64,000 nucleotides of DNA from contig SVJS01000005.1 in NCBI GenBank assembly GCA_015068855.1, forward strand, positions 1 to 64,000, read 5' to 3'. The position numbers and the translations under genes were made by a program. The notes beneath the pieces were generated by a model that worked only from the letters and a program-made list of their open reading frames with translations, ran no database searches and was not told the DNA's origin. This DNA comes from Oscillospiraceae bacterium (GTDB lineage: Bacteria > Bacillota > Clostridia > UBA1381 > UBA9506). The stretch's first letter is position 1; the number at the start of each line of letters is the position of its first letter. Shown here piece by piece: positions 17,401-24,619 of this stretch.

Positions 17401-17645
17401 CTGAGGTTATTGTGAATGGTGTTTCAGCCGGTGTAATGTGCTGGCATCCCTATGAAGCGGACATAACCTCCCTTTGCAAACAGGGAGAAAACAAGCTTGA
17501 GATTGTGTATACAACCACCTCTGAGGCGGCGATGGTCTTAGAAGAGATGGTGTATATCTCCCAGGGCGTTAGTGAATACCGTGACAAGGTGGCACCGCAG
17601 GCTATTGGCTCTGCTACACCACCCGTTATCACAATTATACAATAA
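14448..17645 (+). CDS. Large cytoplasmic glycoside hydrolase, GH106-like with jelly-roll C-terminus
   Basis: A 1065-residue protein without signal peptide or membrane segment. The N-terminal half looks like a TIM-barrel glycosidase: SLYDEYDWASGICGG near residue 83, FTDETPMGP near 244, an HLSGAGH segment and VICETFSGSGWD near 395, whose acidic residues are catalytic candidates. These fit the GH106 rhamnosidase-like group. The C-terminal part (from about 830) contains beta-rich carbohydrate-binding stretches, for example AELWLNGTLLSGY. An intracellular enzyme of this size would process oligosaccharides already imported, but no transporter is adjacent. GTG at 14448 follows GGGAGG with a seven-base gap. 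A terminator follows. The family assignment is by motif likeness only. Confidence 0.72.
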   Translation: MSRVKYFLQKHGDCERPCIMWAWADRLRDDYIVHQIEKFKEVGIDDFYVHPSWMSEYDNHMSEFFLDKIKLIVETAESLGMRFSLYDEYDWASGICGGQVIAEHPELRMTAIKWARADVQAGEATNLWFRGKLLAVQVQYLDKVGNRADVTKEAKVDVFGEEEGGRVVWVNKNTCTAQVFVFSYDKMDGYSAAAKWSSFLPEPMPGFVDTMHPDSIKQFLSMTHDKYLKALGEERFGTTIRRAFTDETPMGPLFVDDATRPYSVALEEEFYKEHGYRLSDDYIALTNTCECAADMKVLYDYYNTCTRLFNENWLRPYAAWCHEHNLQLTGHLSGAGHMHFQGLQMGDFYRSLSNFDVPGVDSILSKKYVNDIGFGITPQKMTASLAKFQNKDRVICETFSGSGWDCNLEDMKRVINRLMLSGVTYIMYMTASYSQNEGRKNLPIGYPPSHGYNNPLFKHYEPLTDYTAIRSFLLSQTKPHSHTLILTPQIDAWTHMEDWRWMCKRHEAWAITPCGLSYNNVDYDMFFEFMTEGVTVENGQIVINGYRYDTIILPSIRCSNQFTMDLLESFAKQGGRIVFIDSIPTLAVDTGKEYDLAKACGLDKDALSVFTGDRKDYATYENSHVMLINMGHYKSGVATSTDLINMEIEEFKCRDVFWKDLSRFARNGDPGEKVTVLSMPNGVNMARRTAKGLYCCLVSNDTAQEAVARLRVHSDDTLTLLKGTQLYDVCAEDGIVTITLAPHDMSILLLTETGVSVEGISKGQQDEAPCGETTELVMKKGWTVKRSRPNELPLPIRYLTKAEPCGKLDPAIAKLAETAEVPYAIQEFPAGMGLDFGSGYAAFARFEILDMPKTLELFTEIVDDAELWLNGTLLSGYKTVMERGPRDKVTDITGLVKPGTNVLVMIHRMPAWAGPHQMPISIVRGDFRLDDAERIVADYDAIDVNRYFTQQGLRYYQGELCYENSFTLDADAKKVIVKLETSEVAEVIVNGVSAGVMCWHPYEADITSLCKQGENKLEIVYTTTSEAAMVLEEMVYISQGVSEYRDKVAPQAIGSATPPVITIIQ

Positions 17646-17649
17646 ACGC

Positions 17650-17692
17650 ATTGCTCTGCCTTTGTGCAAAACAAGGGCAGGGCATTTTTTAT
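17650..17692 (+). terminator. Rho-independent terminator
   Basis: TGCTCTGCCTTTGT pairs with ACAAGGGCAGGGCA (some G-U pairs) and is followed by TTTTTT. Confidence 0.9.
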
Positions 17693-17702
17693 GGCGGGAA
17701 AA

Positions 17703-17731
17703 TTGACTATTTAATGATAATATGATACAAT
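17703..17731 (+). promoter_or_regulatory. SigA-type promoter of the hydroxyacid dehydrogenase gene
   Basis: TTGACT (17703-17708) and TACAAT (17726-17731) are separated by 17 bases, with a TATGA extension before the -10. Confidence 0.82.
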
Positions 17732-17774
17732 TTGAAAAGAAACAGTCAAGCGTTGTTGCATAAGGAGGAAGGTC

Positions 17775-18725
17775 ATGAAAATTGCGATTCTGGACGGGGC
17801 AACCTTAGGGGATGATTTATCCTTAGCACCCATTGACGAACTGGGTTCCTGCCGGGTGTATCAGAACACCGCGCCCGCTGAGGTGGCCGAGAGAATTCAG
17901 GATGTTCATGTGATTATATCCAATAAAATCAAATTGACCCGTGACGTTTTGGTGGGCGCCAAAGCGCTGAAACTGATTTGTGCAGCAGCAACGGGTTTTG
18001 ATAATATTGATGTTGCCTATTGCAAAGAGCGCGGCATTGCAGTTTGTAACGTAGTGGGTTATTCCTCTCACAGCGTGGCACAGCTGACAGTAGCGACAGT
18101 GCTTTCTCTTTCTGTTCACTTACAGGCGTATTGCGCCTATGTGGAAAGCGGTGCATATTCGGCCAGCGGCATTGCCAATAAATTAACACCTGTATATCAT
18201 GAACTGCATGGTAAAACCTGGGGCCTTGTGGGCTATGGTAACATTGCCAAAGAGGTGGCTGCGGTGGCAGAGGCGCTGGGCTGCCGGATTCTTGTTCACA
18301 AAAAAACACCTGTGGCAGACTGTGAATGCGTCAGCATGGATGAACTGTGCCAAAGGGCTGACATCATCACGGTGCACACGCCCTTAAACGAGGGGACTCG
18401 TGGCCTTATCAGCCGTGAAAGACTCGCCATGATGAAGCCGGATGCGATTTTGGTTAACACAGCCCGCGGCGCCGTTGTGGATGAAGAAGCGGTCAGTGAA
18501 GCGGTGCTCTGCGGGAAGCTGGGTGCCTTTGGCAGCGATGTTTATTCGGTTGAACCTTTTTTGGAGGGCCACCCGTTTCACAAAATCAAGAACCTCCCCA
18601 ATGTTTGCTTAACGCCGCATATGGCATGGGGCTCTTATGAATCCCGCAACCGTTGTATCAGCGAAATCGCGGCCAACATCCGTGCCTTTGAGCGTGGGGA
18701 AAAGCGAAACAGGGTCGATTTGTAA
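17775..18725 (+). CDS. D-2-hydroxyacid dehydrogenase (NAD-dependent)
   Basis: The 316-residue protein reduces a 2-oxoacid to a D-2-hydroxyacid, or the reverse. The dinucleotide-binding GLVGYGNIAKEV loop is near residue 150. The catalytic triad positions are visible as NTARGAVVDEEA (Arg, near 233), the Glu of VEPF (near 260) and the His of TPHMAWGS (near 280). The family includes glycerate, hydroxypyruvate and lactate dehydrogenases and the exact substrate is not readable. ATG at 17775 follows TAAGGAGG. A GtrA-family gene follows after about 55 bases, probably in the same transcript. Confidence 0.87.
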   Translation: MKIAILDGATLGDDLSLAPIDELGSCRVYQNTAPAEVAERIQDVHVIISNKIKLTRDVLVGAKALKLICAAATGFDNIDVAYCKERGIAVCNVVGYSSHSVAQLTVATVLSLSVHLQAYCAYVESGAYSASGIANKLTPVYHELHGKTWGLVGYGNIAKEVAAVAEALGCRILVHKKTPVADCECVSMDELCQRADIITVHTPLNEGTRGLISRERLAMMKPDAILVNTARGAVVDEEAVSEAVLCGKLGAFGSDVYSVEPFLEGHPFHKIKNLPNVCLTPHMAWGSYESRNRCISEIAANIRAFERGEKRNRVDL

Positions 18726-18780
18726 TTGAAAAACGGAGCATGGCTTAGGCCGCGCTTGCAGAATAAAGAAGGAATGGATG

Positions 18781-19251
18781 ATGAACCAAAAAAATGTTTG
18801 GCAGATGATGAAATTTGCTGCGGTGGGCGTTTTGAACACGGCGCTTGACTATGGCTTATTTTACTTGTTTTTTGCCCTTTGCAGCTGGGATAAAAATCCC
18901 GCGCAAATTGTGGCCACGGCCCTTGCCATGACGAACTCCTATCTTCTGAACCGGTATTGGACTTTTGGCAAAAGCGGCCACGTGCAGAGCGTTGAAATCG
19001 GTAAGTTTATCTTTGTTAATATTCTGGCACTCCTGACAACGCTTTTGTGCCTCTATGTTTTTTATGATTTGCTGCACGTTCACACCCTGTGCAGTAGACT
19101 TTTGGCCTGTCTTGGTGCGGGGCTTACCCTGTCAGACAACATGGGCGTTATGCTTGCCAAGGTTTTGGCAGCGCCTTTTTCCCTTGCCGTCAATTTTCTG
19201 GGTAATAAGTTTTGGGTTTTTAAGGTGCAAGGGGTGCAAACGGAAAAGTAA
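18781..19251 (+). CDS. GtrA-family membrane protein
   Basis: A 156-residue protein with four hydrophobic segments and the typical GtrA opening KFAAVGVLNTALDYGLF, the NSYLLNRYWTF motif near residue 57 and the closing FLGNKFWVFK. GtrA-like proteins are thought to flip or carry lipid-linked sugars across the membrane for cell-surface glycosylation. No glycosyltransferase partner adjoins it. AAGGA at 18769-18773 suits ATG 18781 better than ATG 18778, which is directly adjacent and in frame. Confidence 0.85.
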   Translation: MNQKNVWQMMKFAAVGVLNTALDYGLFYLFFALCSWDKNPAQIVATALAMTNSYLLNRYWTFGKSGHVQSVEIGKFIFVNILALLTTLLCLYVFYDLLHVHTLCSRLLACLGAGLTLSDNMGVMLAKVLAAPFSLAVNFLGNKFWVFKVQGVQTEK

Positions 19252-19300
19252 GCCGGGTCTTTATAAGCCAGTTCCCGCATATAATTTTTTTGTTTAAGTC

Positions 19301-19329
19301 TTGAATATTCTGTGAAAACAATATATAAT
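19301..19329 (+). promoter_or_regulatory. SigA-type promoter of the pyrH operon
   Basis: TTGAAT (19301-19306) and TATAAT (19324-19329) are separated by 17 bases, about 40 bases before the pyrH start. Confidence 0.82.
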
Positions 19330-19367
19330 TAAAGTAATATATTACATAAGATTATCAGGAGGTTACC

Positions 19368-20078
19368 ATGACAAAGCGATATAAGAGAATTTTATTGAAA
19401 GTCAGCGGCGAGGCTCTTGCAGGCGGCAAAGGAACAGGCCTTGATTTTGAAACCCTGGGAAAGATTGCAGCAGTGGTTAAACAATGTAACGAAGCAGGCG
19501 TTGAAATGGCCATTGTTGTGGGCGGCGGCAACTTCTGGCGCGGCCGTTCCGGTGGCGATATGGATAGAACCAGAGCCGACCACATGGGTATGCTGGCAAC
19601 AGTTATTAACTCTCTGGCTATGCAGAGTGCCTTAGAGGCAGCAGGTGTTCCCACTCGCGTGCAGACAGCCATTGAAATGCGCCAGATTGCTGAGCCTTAC
19701 ATTCGCAGTCGTGCCATTCGTCACATGGAAAAGGGCCGGGTTGTTGTTTTCGGTTGCGGAACAGGTAACCCCTTCTTCTCAACAGACACAGCAGCAGCAC
19801 TCCGTGCAGCTGAAATTGAAGCTGATGCCATTTTCCTGGCAAAAAAGGTGGATGCTGTCTATGATAGCGACCCGGCAAAGAATCCGGATGCCAAGCGCTT
19901 TGACAGCTTGAGCTATATTGATGTGTTAAACCGTGGCTTAGGGGTTATGGATTCAACAGCAACCTCTCTTTGCATGGATAACAACATTCCCATTTTGGTC
20001 TTTGGTATTGACAAGCCTGAGAACATCATTCGTGTGTTAGAGGGCGAAAATATCGGTACAATCGTATCGAATCAGTAA
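19368..20078 (+). CDS. pyrH: UMP kinase
   Basis: The 236-residue amino-acid-kinase-fold enzyme phosphorylates UMP to UDP. Signatures include KVSGEALAG at the N-terminus, [10 protein letters not shown] near residue 45, [12 protein letters not shown] near 65 and [17 protein letters not shown] near 133. Length is normal for the family. The start follows CAGGAGG. It heads the conserved pyrH-frr-uppS-cdsA-dxr-rseP order found in many Firmicutes. Confidence 0.97.
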   Translation: MTKRYKRILLKVSGEALAGGKGTGLDFETLGKIAAVVKQCNEAGVEMAIVVGGGNFWRGRSGGDMDRTRADHMGMLATVINSLAMQSALEAAGVPTRVQTAIEMRQIAEPYIRSRAIRHMEKGRVVVFGCGTGNPFFSTDTAAALRAAEIEADAIFLAKKVDAVYDSDPAKNPDAKRFDSLSYIDVLNRGLGVMDSTATSLCMDNNIPILVFGIDKPENIIRVLEGENIGTIVSNQ

Positions 20079-20110
20079 ATATACAGAAAAACGAAAGGAC
20101 GGATTTGATT

Positions 20111-20656
20111 ATGTATGAAGAAGTAAAAGCAAAAATGGATAAAGCCATTGCATCGCTGGAACGTGATTATGCAGCCATTCGTGCAGGTCGTGCCAATCCC
20201 GCCCTGCTGGATAAAGTTATGGTTGATTATTACGGTACACCTACGCCGGTTGCGCAGGTTGGTACCGTTGCTGTGCCGGAAGCAAGAATGCTGACCATTC
20301 AGCCTTGGGATGCTTCCATTTTAGGAGATATTGAAAAGGCTATCTTAAAGTCCGATTTGGGCATTACGCCCAACAATGACGGCAAAATGATTCGCTTAAA
20401 CTTCCCGGCGCCCACAGAAGAACGCCGTAAGGAACTGGTTAAGAGCGTATCCAAGCGTGCAGAGGAAGCCAAGGTTGTTATCCGTGGCGTGCGTCGTGAT
20501 GCCATTGAAGACTTTAAGGCCATGAAAAAACAGGGCGAAATCACAGAGGATGACTTAAAGAAGGCAGAAACCGACATCCAGAAGCTGACAGACCAGTACA
20601 GCAAAGATGTTGAAACGATTGCCTCCAAGAAAGAAAAAGAAATTATGGAAATCTGA
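20111..20656 (+). CDS. frr: Ribosome recycling factor
   Basis: A 181-residue protein that splits post-termination ribosomes with EF-G. Family marks are [13 protein letters not shown] near residue 27, [31 protein letters not shown] and the C-terminal helical region with [10 protein letters not shown] and a KEKEIMEI end. ATG 20111 is 11 bases from AAGGA; an in-frame TTG at 20105 is better spaced and remains possible, giving two more residues. Confidence 0.96.
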   Translation: MYEEVKAKMDKAIASLERDYAAIRAGRANPALLDKVMVDYYGTPTPVAQVGTVAVPEARMLTIQPWDASILGDIEKAILKSDLGITPNNDGKMIRLNFPAPTEERRKELVKSVSKRAEEAKVVIRGVRRDAIEDFKAMKKQGEITEDDLKKAETDIQKLTDQYSKDVETIASKKEKEIMEI

Positions 20657-20690
20657 CGTTTGTTTTCAGAACGTGGATAAGGGGAAGACT

Positions 20691-21446
20691 ATGAGTAGAT
20701 TTTTGAACCGGTTTCGTCGGGCAGGCAAACTCTTGACAGAGGTTGACCCAAACCGTCTGCCGAAACATGTGGGCATTATTATGGACGGCAACGGCCGTTG
20801 GGCAAAAAAACGTGGTCTGCCGCGCAGTGCCGGTCACAGAGCCGGCGCTCAGGTTATTAAAACCATTACGGAGTTTGCGGGCAATATGGGCATTCCGTAC
20901 ATCACGGCCTATGCTTTCAGCACGGAAAACTGGAAGCGCCCCAAAGAAGAGGTTGATGCACTCATGCAGCTTCTCTTGGAATATCTGCGGGATAAAGAGC
21001 AGATAGCGGGTCGTGACATTAAAATCCGCATTATCGGGGACAGAAGTGCCCTGTCGGATGAAATTAATGCAGAAATTGATGCGGTGCATGAGTACACGAA
21101 AGACCGCACGGGTACAACCCTTTACATGGCGATTAATTACGGTGGACGTCAGGAGATTGTGCAGGCGGTTCAGGATTTGTGCCGAAAAGCGCAAGCAGGT
21201 AGCTTAAACCCCGATGAGCTTACGGAGGATGCCATTTCCGAACGGGTTTATACCGAGCATGTGCCGGATGTAGACCTGATTATCCGCCCCAGCGGCGAGC
21301 TGCGCTTATCGAATTTCCTGCTGTGGCAGTCGGCTTACAGTGAGTTCTGGTTCTCGGATATCAACTGGCCGGACTTTACCACCCGTGATTTTACGCAGGC
21401 GATTTTGGATTATCAGAACCGCGACAGGCGGTTTGGCGGACGTTAG
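20691..21446 (+). CDS. uppS: Isoprenyl transferase (undecaprenyl diphosphate synthase)
   Basis: The 251-residue cis-prenyltransferase builds the undecaprenyl carrier for peptidoglycan and other glycans. It has HVGIIMDGNGRWAKKRG near residue 22 (catalytic Asp and diphosphate site), YAFSTENWKRP near 74 and RPSGELRLSNFLLWQ near 200. ATG at 20691 follows AAGGGGA. In-frame starts upstream overlap frr and lack a site. Confidence 0.95.
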   Translation: MSRFLNRFRRAGKLLTEVDPNRLPKHVGIIMDGNGRWAKKRGLPRSAGHRAGAQVIKTITEFAGNMGIPYITAYAFSTENWKRPKEEVDALMQLLLEYLRDKEQIAGRDIKIRIIGDRSALSDEINAEIDAVHEYTKDRTGTTLYMAINYGGRQEIVQAVQDLCRKAQAGSLNPDELTEDAISERVYTEHVPDVDLIIRPSGELRLSNFLLWQSAYSEFWFSDINWPDFTTRDFTQAILDYQNRDRRFGGR

Positions 21447-21475
21447 GAGATTACATAACGAAAGGGAGTTAGGTT

Positions 21476-22303
21476 GTGTCAAAGCTGAAAGTTAGAGTCA
21501 TCAGCGGCGTTGTTGGAGCTGCAATTGTGTTGGCGATGATTTTTTCAACACCGGCCGTTTTTCATCTTTTGATAGCGGCAGCGTGTTTTGTGATGATGCA
21601 TGAACTGCGTACGACATATCAGCAGGAGAAAAAGTGGCAGCTTGTTGTCTTAAACAGCTTGTTTGCGACGGTCATTTTAGTTTCTCCTGTGCTACCCATG
21701 ACGTGGCAGCTCTTCTTGCTTTCATTTTTGTTGGTTGCCTATTTAATGCTGCTTTTAATGTGTGCTGTCATCTGGCATGAAACCATTTCTTTTGCGGATG
21801 TAATCAGTTCCTTTTTCATTCTGATTTATGCGGTCCTGCTGCCGATGCATGTCAGCTATATTCGTATGATGAATCTGGGCAGGGAACTGGTAATTCTTGC
21901 TCTTTTAGGGGCTTGGATGCCGGATACCTTTGCTTATTTTATAGGCTGTGCTTTCGGGCGGCATAAGCTGATTCCCGGTGTGAGCCCCAATAAAACCGTA
22001 GAGGGCTCATGTGGCGCTGTTTTAGGTGCTGTTGTGACCTTTTTGGCGTATGGTCTCATTATGGATTTCGGCCTTGGCTATCAGGTGTCTTATGTAGCGC
22101 TTTTGGTGCTTGCCGTTTTGTGCGGCATCGTGGCCCAGTTTGGCGACCTGGCGGCCTCTGTGATCAAGCGCAGTTACGGTGTCAAGGACTTCGGCAATTT
22201 AATTCCCGGCCATGGCGGCGTTGTGGACAGGGTGGATAGCCTGTTGTTTGTGGCACCGCTTGTCTATTACTTTTTATTAGTATTTGAGGTTGTTTGCAAA
22301 TGA
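21476..22303 (+). CDS. cdsA: Phosphatidate cytidylyltransferase
   Basis: A 275-residue polytopic membrane enzyme that makes CDP-diacylglycerol, precursor of phosphatidylglycerol and other phospholipids. The family signature VKDFGNLIPGHGGVVDRVDS is near residues 238-257, and SPNKTVEGSCGA near 176 is also conserved. It starts with GTG after AAAGGGAG. The last codons overlap the start of dxr (ATGATG). Confidence 0.95.
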   Translation: MSKLKVRVISGVVGAAIVLAMIFSTPAVFHLLIAAACFVMMHELRTTYQQEKKWQLVVLNSLFATVILVSPVLPMTWQLFLLSFLLVAYLMLLLMCAVIWHETISFADVISSFFILIYAVLLPMHVSYIRMMNLGRELVILALLGAWMPDTFAYFIGCAFGRHKLIPGVSPNKTVEGSCGAVLGAVVTFLAYGLIMDFGLGYQVSYVALLVLAVLCGIVAQFGDLAASVIKRSYGVKDFGNLIPGHGGVVDRVDSLLFVAPLVYYFLLVFEVVCK

Positions 22304-23460
22304 TGAATATAACGATTTTAGGGTCAACAGGCTCTATTGGAACCCAAACCTTGGAAGTGATTAAAGAGCAGGGCGACATGAGGGCCTATGCTCTGGGAGC
22401 AGGGCGGAATATTGCCCTGTTAGAAGAACAAATCCGTGAATTTAAGCCACGCTTTGCCTGCGTCGCAGATGAAGCCTTGGCTCAGGAACTGAAAGAGAAA
22501 GTAGCCGATACAGATACCTGCGTTCTTGCCGGAACAAAAGGCATGGAGGAACTGGCCTCTTTGCCGGAATGCCAGGTTGTTGTAGCGGCTATTGTCGGTC
22601 TTGCGGGCTTACAGCCGGCGCTGGCGGCCGTTCGTGCCGGTAAACGCCTGGCTCTTGCCAACAAGGAAACCCTGGTTGCCGCGGGCGATATCGTGAGACG
22701 GGAACTAGCTCGCTCCGGTGGGGAGCTAATCCCTGTGGATAGCGAACACAGCGCAGTGTTTCAATGCTTAGAGGCCATCCCCATGGAGCGCCGCGCCAAA
22801 GAGGTAAAACGGGTTATCCTGACAGCCTCCGGCGGACCTTTTGCAGGAAAAACCAAAGCAGAGCTTGCCGATATCACCCCTGAGGCGGCCCTTCGCCATC
22901 CCAATTGGGATATGGGTGCCAAAATCACCATTGACTCGGCAACCTTGATGAACAAAGGTTTAGAGGTGTTAGAGGCGGCACAGCTTTTCGGTGTGCCCGC
23001 AGAGCGCATTGGTGTTTTGGTTCATCGTCAGAGCATTATCCATTCCATGATTGAGCTTTGTGACGGTGCTGTTTTGGCGCAGCTGGGCGTGCCGGACATG
23101 AAACTGCCCATTCAGCTGGCGCTGACTTACCCTGAGCGCAAGCCCATGCAGGAGCCGCCCCTGGATTTAGCGCGTGTTGGCAGTTTAACCTTTGAAGAGC
23201 CTGACATGGACACCTTCCGTTGCCTGGCGCTTGCGTATGAAGCGGCAAAAATCGGGCATACTATGCCTTGCGTGTTAAACGGAGCCAATGAAGCGGCAGT
23301 GTCGCTGTTTTTACATAAGAAAATCGGATTTTTGGAAATTGCCGAACTGATTGAGAAAGTCATGAATGCTCACAGCATCGTCAAAAATCCCGAATTAGAA
23401 GATATCATCGAGGCTGACAGCTGGGCCAGAGCCAAGGTGCTTTCCCTGTCAGGCCGTTAA
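22300..23460 (+). CDS. dxr: 1-deoxy-D-xylulose 5-phosphate reductoisomerase
   Basis: The 386-residue enzyme is the second step of the MEP isoprenoid pathway, using NADPH and a divalent metal. Marks are ILGSTGSIGTQTLEV at the N-terminus, ALANKETLVAAG near 120, PVDSEHSAVFQ near 149 and IDSATLMNKGLEVLEA near 215. ATG 22300 overlaps the cdsA stop; the next codon is also ATG (22303). GAGG at 22286-22289 favours 22300. Its placement after uppS and cdsA joins isoprenoid supply to carrier and lipid synthesis. Confidence 0.95.
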   Translation: MMNITILGSTGSIGTQTLEVIKEQGDMRAYALGAGRNIALLEEQIREFKPRFACVADEALAQELKEKVADTDTCVLAGTKGMEELASLPECQVVVAAIVGLAGLQPALAAVRAGKRLALANKETLVAAGDIVRRELARSGGELIPVDSEHSAVFQCLEAIPMERRAKEVKRVILTASGGPFAGKTKAELADITPEAALRHPNWDMGAKITIDSATLMNKGLEVLEAAQLFGVPAERIGVLVHRQSIIHSMIELCDGAVLAQLGVPDMKLPIQLALTYPERKPMQEPPLDLARVGSLTFEEPDMDTFRCLALAYEAAKIGHTMPCVLNGANEAAVSLFLHKKIGFLEIAELIEKVMNAHSIVKNPELEDIIEADSWARAKVLSLSGR

Positions 23461-23552
23461 AAGAGCAACAGGTTTTGCTCAGGTGTTTTGTATGCCCGCA
23501 TTGTTGACAGAACGCCCCAGGAGCTTTTAGCGGGCAGAAAGGCGAGTCCGTT

Positions 23553-24590
23553 ATGATGACAGGATTGTGGACTGCTGTTGCGGCCATTATCATTTTTTGT
23601 GTTTTGGTTTTTGTGCATGAGTTTGGCCATTTTCTGGCGGCCAAAGCCCTGGGAATCCGTGTGCATGAATTTGCCATTGGTATGGGGCCCAAGCTTTTCG
23701 GCAAGCAAAAAGGCGAAACGTTGTATTCGGTTCGTGCCTTGCCCATAGGCGGTTTTTGCGCGCTCGAAGGGGAGGACGCGAGCTCAGACGACGAACGGGC
23801 GCTATCTAAAAAGCCTGCCTGGGCGAAGTTTATTGTGATGGTGGCAGGCTCAGTTATGAATTTGTTGCTGGGCTTTTTGCTCCTATTATGTATTTACGGC
23901 ACGGCAGACCAGATTGTCGTGCCTGAAATTGCTGCTGTGGACTCTGGCAGCGCGGCAGAAGCAGCAGGCGTTTTGCCGGATGATGTGGTTGTATCCCTCG
24001 ATGGGAGAACGGTTCACATTGCGGGCGATTTAGCCTGGGCAAAAAGCAAACTGACGGGGGCGGAAACGGAACTTGTTGTCCATCGTGGCAGCGAGAAACG
24101 GACGCTTTTGATAACACCGCAGCAAACAGAGGCAGGTCTCAGCCTGGGTATTCGCATGAAAGCGCGGGAGAACACCTTTTTCCTGACAGTTAAAACAGGA
24201 TTTTATAACACGTTTTTTTATGCCAAGGTGGTTTTGGAAACCTTTGTGGATTTACTTCGCGGCCGCGTAGCCTTTCAGAACCTGTCGGGTCCCATCGGCA
24301 TTGTTTCTGAAATCGGTACGGCAGTCAAGGAAACCGCCGAAACAGGGCTTGCCGGTTTTCTAAGCCTTGTGCAGTTAACGGTTTTGTTAACCATTAATTT
24401 AGGCGTGTTCAATCTGTTACCCATACCGGCCTTAGATGGTGGACGCATCTTTTTCGTTTTGGTTGAAATGATTCGCAGAAAGCCGCTGCCGCCCGAAAAA
24501 GAGGGTATTGTACACATGGTGGGTCTGGTGCTCCTGCTTTTGGTGTCGCTGGTGGTAGCCTATATGGATGTGATAAAGCTCCTATTTTAG
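23553..24590 (+). CDS. rseP: RIP metalloprotease RseP/RasP (site-2 protease)
   Basis: A 345-residue intramembrane zinc protease. The HEFGH zinc motif is in the first membrane helix near residue 22, a PDZ domain spans about 125-205, and the third zinc ligand lies in NLLPIPALDGGR near residue 290. These proteases cleave anti-sigma factors or signal peptides within the membrane. It starts about 90 bases after dxr and is the usual last gene of this cluster before the order changes between species. Confidence 0.93.
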   Translation: MMTGLWTAVAAIIIFCVLVFVHEFGHFLAAKALGIRVHEFAIGMGPKLFGKQKGETLYSVRALPIGGFCALEGEDASSDDERALSKKPAWAKFIVMVAGSVMNLLLGFLLLLCIYGTADQIVVPEIAAVDSGSAAEAAGVLPDDVVVSLDGRTVHIAGDLAWAKSKLTGAETELVVHRGSEKRTLLITPQQTEAGLSLGIRMKARENTFFLTVKTGFYNTFFYAKVVLETFVDLLRGRVAFQNLSGPIGIVSEIGTAVKETAETGLAGFLSLVQLTVLLTINLGVFNLLPIPALDGGRIFFVLVEMIRRKPLPPEKEGIVHMVGLVLLLLVSLVVAYMDVIKLLF

Positions 24591-24619
24591 ATTAATGCAA
24601 GGGGAGGCGAGGGAAGAAC

